The notes under the pieces are model-generated. The model saw nothing but the letters and a program-made list of their open reading frames with translations, made no database searches and was not told the origin of the DNA. Of a DNA stretch of 64,000 nucleotides, positions 58,481 through 64,000 are shown piece after piece; position 1 is the stretch's first letter, and every line of letters starts with the position of its first letter. The translations under genes were made by a program, and so were the position numbers. Source of the stretch: JACPDI01 sp035463475 (GTDB lineage Bacteria > Acidobacteriota > Vicinamibacteria > Vicinamibacterales > 2-12-FULL-66-21); NCBI GenBank assembly GCA_035463475.1, contig DATHTE010000008.1, forward strand, positions 87,338 to 151,337, written 5' to 3'.

Positions 58481-61400
58481 ATGCGCACCAATCCAATATT
58501 GCGAGGAGCCTTCATCGGCCTTCTCGTCACGTGCACCGCCTCGACAGCAACGCCCCAATCCATCGTCACCGGCGCGATTACCGGTACTCTGACCGACGCA
58601 AGCCAGATGGCCATGCAAAGGGTTACCGTCGTGGCCCGCAACACCGACACGAACCTCGAATCGTCAGCCACGACGGACCATGAGGGCCGCTTTCGAATCC
58701 TGAATCTGCAGCCGGGAGAATATGTCATCGAGATTGACACATTGCGGCTCGGATCGATCGATGTTGCGACTGTCGTGGTTGAAGTCGGGCTGACGACGAC
58801 GGTTAACATCGCGCTCGATTCCGACCCGGCTGGTTCTAAATCGGCGCGAAGTCGCACATCCGCCATCCACCCGACGGGACAGTACGTCACCATCCACCTG
58901 ACTCAGACGTCGTTCAACAATCTCCCAAACAACGGCCGCCGGTGGTCCAATTTTGCGATTCTCGCGCCGGCAACGATTCCGGAGAGTGCTTCCGGAGGTG
59001 TCAGCTTTCGCGGCACCAGCAGCCTGTTCAACACCAACAGCATCGACGGCGGGGATAACAATCAGGCGTTGCTGTCGAACGAGCGTGCAGGCCGACGCAG
59101 CAGCTACGCGATCAGCCTCGCGTCGATTCGTGAAGTCGACATCAACATCTCAAATTACCCGCCGGAATACGCCGGGACGGGCGGCGGCGTGATCAGCGCC
59201 GTCACGAAGAGCGGAACGAACACATTTCACGGCTCGGCGTTTTTCTACGATCGCGACAACAAGTGGGGGGCGCGCAATCCGCGCGGGTTTCAGAGCGTCT
59301 TCGTCAATGGCGCGCCCGATCTCGCTCCGCTGAAGCCTGTTGACACGCGTTATCAGTTCGGCGGCACACTGGGCGGTCCGGTTCTCGCGAATCGAGTGTT
59401 CTTTTTTGCGGCGTACGACCAGCAACGGCGCAACTTTCCTGCGATTTCGACGACGAGCGATCCCGGATTCTTTGACAGCGTCGATCGCGGAACCGCCGGC
59501 GCGGGTCTGAAGGCCCCCAGCCGGTTGCTGACGGATACGCAGATCGATTCGACGCTGGCGTTTCTCAAGAGCCTGACGGGCGAAGTTCCACGCCGCGGGG
59601 ACCAAACCATCTATACGCCCAGAGTCGACTGGAACGTGACGGGCCGGCATGCGTTGAGTGCAACCTACAATCGCCTGCGGTGGACATCCCCGGCTGGGTC
59701 CGATACCGCACCGACGTCGAGCAGGGGTCGGGCGAGCTTCGGTGATGATTTCGTCAACATCGACTGGATCACAGTCAACCTGGTGTCGAGGGTCAGTTCA
59801 CGGCTGCTCAATGAGGTACACACCCACGTCAGCCGCGACCACGAATACGCGTTCAGCCAGACGCCCGGCCCCGGCGAGCCGCTCACGGGTCCTCACGGCA
59901 AGCCACCGTCGGTAACTGTTGCAGGCGGTATCAACTTCGGTAAGCCAAGCGCTCTCGATGCGCGAGCATTTCCTGATGAGAAGCGATGGCAGTACGCCGA
60001 TACGGTCACCGTGTTACTGGGGACTCACGTCATCAAGACAGGATTCGAGTTCAACCGCGTGAAGAGTGTGCGCGATATGCTGCCGAACGAAGAAGGCAGC
60101 TACTCATACTCAACCCTCAATGACTTCATCATTGATTACGCCAACTTCGCAGCCGCCGGCGCGCTGAGGGCCGCAGACAGGCGATGCTCGGGCTCCGCGC
60201 GGATCGCGGGCCAGTGCTACGCCGGCAACTACACTCAATCGTTTGGTCGCGCCGACTTCACATTCGCGACCACCGATTACAGCATCTTTGTTCACGATGA
60301 GCTCCCCCTGTCATCACGCGCGACGCTGAATCTCGGCCTCCGTTATGCGGACCAGCAACTTCCCCGGCCACTGTTCTCGAATCAGCTGCCAAACCTTCCT
60401 GGCCAGATCCTCGGGCCGGCGCAGACTCAGACTTTCCCATCTTTTAAGGGGGAGTTCGAGCCGCGGTTGCGTGTCGCTTACGACGTAACGGGTATCGGCA
60501 AGACGGTAATTCGCGGCGGGTATGGCTTCTACCACGGCCGCATCGCAGACGGCATCATCTCGGATGCAATCGTCCGCACAGGCACTCCACAGTCTCAAAA
60601 CATATTTCAATTGAACCCCACTACCAATTCATCCGCGGCTCCAGTCTTCCCGCAAACGCTGGCGGATCCACCTGGTGCGGCGGTGTTGCCAAACCTCGTG
60701 GTGTTCGATCCGAAGATGCAGCGCCCCTTCATCCATCAGGTCGATGTGGTATTCCAACGGGAGTTCGCGTCCAACATCGTTCTTTCGGCGTCGTATCTGT
60801 TCAGCGCCGGACGCAATCTTCCAACCTTCGTCGACGTCAATCTCTCACCGCCGACCACGAGGACGTACGCGATCATCGGCGGCGAGTTCGATGGCCAGGT
60901 ACTAACGGTCTCACCGTTTTTTGCCGGTTCGCGTCCGGATCCGAGATTTGCCGTCATCACGGCCATTCGAAGCCTCATCAAGTCGAATTACCACGGTTTC
61001 GTCGTCCAATTGAACCGACGCCTGATGAAGGGCCTCCAGTTCGACGGCGCTTACACGTTGTCGAAGACGACCGACAATGGACAGAGCTCGTTGAGCTTTG
61101 TCAGCAGCGGTAACTACCCGTCGAATCCGCTCGACCTGTCCGCTGATCGCGGCCCGGCGGACTTCGATGGCCGGCACAAGTTCACGGCTGCGATGGTCTG
61201 GTTCCCATCACCACTCGGATCCCATCGGCTGCCGAAGTCCATCTTCGACGGCTTCACGGTTTCGGCCGTCTTCTTTGCGCGGTCAGGCGAGCCGTATTCG
61301 GCAGGTGTCGGAGGTAGCGCGGCGGGAGGCCTGCGAGCAGGCATCACCGGAGGAGGGTTGCCGAGTCTCAGTCGCTTCCCGCTGTTCTCGCGGAACGCTT

Positions 61401-61669
61401 TCCGCCTGCCAAAGATCGTCAATCTGGATCTCCGCGTCTCGAGACGGTTTCAGATCACGACCCGCACAAGCCTTGAAGTCCTGGGCGAAGCGTTCAACGT
61501 TTTCAACCGCACGCAGGTGACGGGGCTGAATACCAGAATGTATGTGATCGGCGGAACTGCAACGGCATCGACGCTGACCTTTGATCCGTCCTTTCAAACT
61601 GTCAGTGCGGCGGGCAATGAGCTTACCCGTGAGCGGCAGGTTCAATTTGCCGTTCGCGTCGAGTTCTGA
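58481..61669 (+). CDS. TonB-dependent-receptor-like outer-membrane protein with carboxypeptidase regulatory domain
   Basis: The 1062-residue protein has a signal peptide (about 1-26). A carboxypeptidase-regulatory-like beta-sandwich follows (about 30-110: SIVTGAITGTLTDASQMAMQ, then GRFRILNLQPGEYVI). A plug-like region has SFRGTSSLFNTNSIDGGDNN near 180-199. A long barrel ends REVQFAVRVEF-like (ERQVQFAVRVEF). This architecture is the Oar-like family that is greatly expanded in Acidobacteriota and is thought to import or bind carbohydrates and peptides at the outer membrane. The start 58481 follows GAGGAG. It is preceded by the cupin gene. Confidence 0.88.
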   Translation: MRTNPILRGAFIGLLVTCTASTATPQSIVTGAITGTLTDASQMAMQRVTVVARNTDTNLESSATTDHEGRFRILNLQPGEYVIEIDTLRLGSIDVATVVVEVGLTTTVNIALDSDPAGSKSARSRTSAIHPTGQYVTIHLTQTSFNNLPNNGRRWSNFAILAPATIPESASGGVSFRGTSSLFNTNSIDGGDNNQALLSNERAGRRSSYAISLASIREVDINISNYPPEYAGTGGGVISAVTKSGTNTFHGSAFFYDRDNKWGARNPRGFQSVFVNGAPDLAPLKPVDTRYQFGGTLGGPVLANRVFFFAAYDQQRRNFPAISTTSDPGFFDSVDRGTAGAGLKAPSRLLTDTQIDSTLAFLKSLTGEVPRRGDQTIYTPRVDWNVTGRHALSATYNRLRWTSPAGSDTAPTSSRGRASFGDDFVNIDWITVNLVSRVSSRLLNEVHTHVSRDHEYAFSQTPGPGEPLTGPHGKPPSVTVAGGINFGKPSALDARAFPDEKRWQYADTVTVLLGTHVIKTGFEFNRVKSVRDMLPNEEGSYSYSTLNDFIIDYANFAAAGALRAADRRCSGSARIAGQCYAGNYTQSFGRADFTFATTDYSIFVHDELPLSSRATLNLGLRYADQQLPRPLFSNQLPNLPGQILGPAQTQTFPSFKGEFEPRLRVAYDVTGIGKTVIRGGYGFYHGRIADGIISDAIVRTGTPQSQNIFQLNPTTNSSAAPVFPQTLADPPGAAVLPNLVVFDPKMQRPFIHQVDVVFQREFASNIVLSASYLFSAGRNLPTFVDVNLSPPTTRTYAIIGGEFDGQVLTVSPFFAGSRPDPRFAVITAIRSLIKSNYHGFVVQLNRRLMKGLQFDGAYTLSKTTDNGQSSLSFVSSGNYPSNPLDLSADRGPADFDGRHKFTAAMVWFPSPLGSHRLPKSIFDGFTVSAVFFARSGEPYSAGVGGSAAGGLRAGITGGGLPSLSRFPLFSRNAFRLPKIVNLDLRVSRRFQITTRTSLEVLGEAFNVFNRTQVTGLNTRMYVIGGTATASTLTFDPSFQTVSAAGNELTRERQVQFAVRVEF

Positions 61670-61679
61670 ACGAAACGTT

Positions 61680-62054
61680 CCATCCTCTGCGGTCGCGGGC
61701 GTTGACCAGAAGCCGGCCGTCCGCGCTCCAGTCGGTGGGCTCGCAGTACTCGGCGGGACACGGGAACGTCCGGAGCACAGTCGGCCGTCGATGACGTAGA
61801 GCAGCACACCCTCGGCCTTACCAGGCAGTGGCACGAACACCACGTCCGACTGCGATCGCAGGAGCGGTGACCCCGGAGGAGATGCCGGTTGGCCGAGTCG
61901 ACTCCGCCACACCGTCGGCCGCCAGCAGGCGAAGCGCGTCACATCGGATTCCGACATCGTCTATCCGAGCGACGAATGCGGCTCTGGCATCGACGGGCAG
62001 CGCTTTCGCTTCCGCAAAGATCCGCTCGAGCTCGCGCCACCGGTCCGTGCTCAC
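61680..62054 (-). pseudogene. Decayed Ser/Thr kinase gene (N-terminal start plus propeller fragment)
   Basis: From GTG 62054 the leftward frame reads STDRWRELERIFAEAKALPV and DARAAFVARIDDVGIRCDAL, the N-terminal helix domain seen in kinases paired with ECF factors (compare the kinase at 50242). It ends at 61818 without any kinase domain. Propeller-like fragments such as VVFVPLPGKAEG and, in another frame, EPTDWSADGRLLVN appear on the same strand from about 61830 to 61680. A large internal deletion and a frameshift explain this. The start overlaps the sigma remnant's stop as GTGA. Confidence 0.65.
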
Positions 62055-62188
62055 GTTGTACCCCCAGCAGTCAGGGCGTCATAGAGCCAGGCGCGCGCAA
62101 AAGCCCGGTCGCTCTGCACGGTGCGTATCGAGACGTCGAGCGTGTGAGCCGTCTCTTCCTCCGACAGACCGCCGAAAGAGTCGCGCGA
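62051..62188 (-). pseudogene. Region 4 remnant of an ECF sigma factor
   Basis: The leftward frame reads DSFGGLSEEETAHTLDVSIR, then TVQSDRAFARAWLYDALTAG and a TGA at 62051. This is the sigma region 4 helix-turn-helix and end of a Sig-70_X6-type ECF factor (compare 49459). Upstream (62189-62606) no regions 2 or 3 can be found in any leftward frame, and no other gene is seen there. It forms, with the kinase remnant, a decayed sigma-kinase pair in the usual same-strand order. Confidence 0.65.
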
Positions 62189-62606
62189 CGATGGTCCATG
62201 ACCCTTGTCACGCGTGGAGGCTACGCTCGAAAAGTCCAATCCGCGTGGCTTCCGTCGAGCGGTAAGTTTGCACGCGAGACGGAGAACGTGCATACCATGG
62301 TCGACGCCGTTACTGCGGAGCCAAGCAGCTGGCCGTTTGGGAACGACGTCATCGTCGAAAAGACGATATCGACCCTCCGAGTTCTCCACAGACGACGGCG
62401 GTCTTTGCTGACTGGCTGCAGGGGCGAGCGGTGGGGTTGCCAAGCTCAAGCCGATAGCGCAGCCGACGCTGGTCGTGAACGGGCAATGACGTGATGGTCC
62501 GACGATCATTTAGTATTCGTTGTCCCAACACATCCCCAGCTCACAACTGATCATCTATCCGGATTCCAAGGACGACGCGCGATCTCGGACGTCCCAAAGA
62601 AACACG

Positions 62607-64000
62607 TCAACTTTGCCGCAGCGCCTCGGTCGGCTGAATACGCAGCGCCCGGCGCGCCGGTGCGGCGCACGCAAGCACGCCCACGGCCGCCATGATGACG
62701 GACGTGATCACCGACGACACGAGGAGATCCACGGTCAGGCTGTCGGCGCGCCACGCGAGGAGCAGGATGATGCTGTTACCTGCGATGATGCCGCCGCCGA
62801 GCTGACGACCCGCACGGGCGAAAACGCTCCGGAGCACGTGCCGGGGGTTGGCGCCGAGTGCGATACGAATCCCAATCTCGCGCGTGCGACGCGCCACGGC
62901 GACGGCCATGAGCGCGTACAGACCGGCCGCCGAGAAGACCAGCGCCACGAGCAGAACGCTGCCGAAGACGACGCTGCCGCCCACCATCCGTGTTTGCTCC
63001 TGTGCGACGATGTCGTCGAGGGTGACGATATCCCGGAGGTGCAGACCCGCATCGACCTGCTGCGCAAGGGCGGCTACGCGGGGCGCAAGCAGCGCCGCGT
63101 CCCCCGCGACGCGCACGGCGACCACGACAGGATCGACCTCCGCCACGGAGGCCGCACGATAGAGGTACGCCGCCCCACTCCAATCGGCGGGGAACGTCCA
63201 CAGATCAGTGACCACGCCGACGATCTCGTGCCAGGCTTCCGGCCCGCGCTCGCTGCTCCGCTGGAGCGTTCGGATTCGTGCGCCCACGGGATTCCTGCCC
63301 ACCACGCGCATGAACGCCTCGTTGACCACGACGGGCCCGTTCGGCGCCCCAGCGTCAGTGGCATGCAAGCCGCGGCCGGCCACGATCCGCGCGCCGAACG
63401 CCTCGTGATAGCCGGCACCGACAGCCGCCATCGCGAATCCGCCCTCGAAGGTGCCGAGCAGGCGAACCGGAGGTGCACCGTCCTGCTCCATTTCCACCGC
63501 CACCCACTCCGGGGACATCGTCGGCAGGCGATCGCCGTGCGTCACCTGCGTCACACCAGGCTCCTCACGCAACCGGCCCGCGAGTTCTTCGTATGCAAGC
63601 GCGCGACGCGCGGCGATCTGCCCATCGTCAGGCACACCATGCTCGCCGACCAGCGCTTCGTTATCCATGCTGAGACGGAAGGTCAGGTAACGTTCCGCCG
63701 GAAACTCCGCCCGCGTCGACTGGTCGCGCAGGACGTTGCTGGAGATTCCCGCCGCGGCGGGCAGGCACAACAGCGTGAACGCCACCTGCGCGCCGATGAT
63801 GAACGACCAGACGCCGCCGAACTTCATCGTCCCTCCGGCGCTCGTGATCCCCTGCAGTCCCCGCTGGACGGACGCGCCCGTGGCCTTCAGTGCGGGCAGC
63901 AGGCCGATCATGGCAGCCGCGACGAGCGCGAGCAGCAGGGCATACGCAATGGTGGCAGGCTCGAGCGTCAGATCGACCCAGAACGGCAGGCCCCCCATCA
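62607..64000 (-). CDS. ADOP-family ABC permease, C-terminal part (cut by window edge)
   Basis: The frame enters from beyond 64000 and ends at 62607. It shows the middle FtsX end (LVAAAMIGLLPALKATGASV), a second MacB-like periplasmic domain with VVVNEAFMRVVGRNPVGARI, and the last FtsX bundle with VARRTREIGIRIALGANPRH. The family end is ARRALRIQPTEALRQS. It is a second acidobacterial duplicated orphan permease in the window. The N-terminal half is outside, so whether it is intact cannot be judged. It lies downstream of a 418-nt gene-poor stretch containing the sigma remnant. Confidence 0.88.
   Translation of the reverse strand, partial: MGGLPFWVDLTLEPATIAYALLLALVAAAMIGLLPALKATGASVQRGLQGITSAGGTMKFGGVWSFIIGAQVAFTLLCLPAAAGISSNVLRDQSTRAEFPAERYLTFRLSMDNEALVGEHGVPDDGQIAARRALAYEELAGRLREEPGVTQVTHGDRLPTMSPEWVAVEMEQDGAPPVRLLGTFEGGFAMAAVGAGYHEAFGARIVAGRGLHATDAGAPNGPVVVNEAFMRVVGRNPVGARIRTLQRSSERGPEAWHEIVGVVTDLWTFPADWSGAAYLYRAASVAEVDPVVVAVRVAGDAALLAPRVAALAQQVDAGLHLRDIVTLDDIVAQEQTRMVGGSVVFGSVLLVALVFSAAGLYALMAVAVARRTREIGIRIALGANPRHVLRSVFARAGRQLGGGIIAGNSIILLLAWRADSLTVDLLVSSVITSVIMAAVGVLACAAPARRALRIQPTEALRQS

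Overview
The window is 64 kb of high-GC bacterial chromosome and fits an Acidobacteriota genome, most likely a soil-type lineage near the Vicinamibacteria. The phylum call rests on family content. There are two ADOP-type (acidobacterial duplicated orphan permease) MacB/FtsX proteins, a VWFA-related protein of the acidobacterial type, and a large carboxypeptidase-regulatory-domain/TonB-like barrel. There is also a TIGR02999-type ECF sigma factor next to a beta-propeller Ser/Thr kinase, plus a decayed second copy of such a pair. No phage, IS element, CRISPR array or integrase was seen. The class assignment is inference.

Layout. 1-0.6 kb: 5' part of an ATP-dependent DNA ligase. 0.7-9 kb: a GAF-GAF sigma-54 activator, a long intergenic hairpin, then an operon of a STAS protein and a complete RND efflux system, closed by a REP-like inverted pair that doubles as a bidirectional terminator. 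9-16 kb: ADOP permease, Asp/Glu racemase, a membrane protein and a large hybrid histidine kinase. 16.4-23.8 kb: a tightly coupled cluster of RDD, RDD, SpoIIM, membrane protein, DUF4129, DUF4350, MoxR ATPase and DUF58. 23.9-24.7 kb: a leftward run of four very small genes, one only 50 codons long. 24.8-37 kb: glycosyltransferase, secreted proteins, a peroxidase-like gene interrupted by an in-frame UGA and its amidohydrolase partner, CheR-like methyltransferase plus hybrid kinase, GH27 alpha-galactosidase, VWFA protein. 37-49 kb: double PspC protein, a MetE fragment, a Zn-protease, a coupled chrB / cysteine-desulfurase-like / DUF1835 operon, a FecR-TPR-barrel fusion and a Sel1 protein. 49-64 kb: tRNA-Ser(GGA), an ECF sigma factor divergent from a Ser/Thr kinase, a HAF-repeat protein, a partial tRNA-Ser copy, a STAND-type regulator divergent from a cupin/TonB-receptor pair, a decayed sigma-kinase pair and the C-terminal part of a second ADOP permease.

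The most notable observation is at 27307-27972. An AhpD-like peroxidase-related reading frame is broken by one UGA exactly where the second cysteine of its CxxC redox motif belongs. A 6-bp stem with a GUU loop follows at the spacing expected of a bacterial SECIS element. This is best read as a selenoprotein with a CxxU active site that standard gene calling would split or lose. Other points of interest are the small-gene operon with a 20-bp tandem duplication, the two competing starts (Tat-exported versus cytosolic) of the desulfurase-like gene, and the apparently leaderless chrB promoter.
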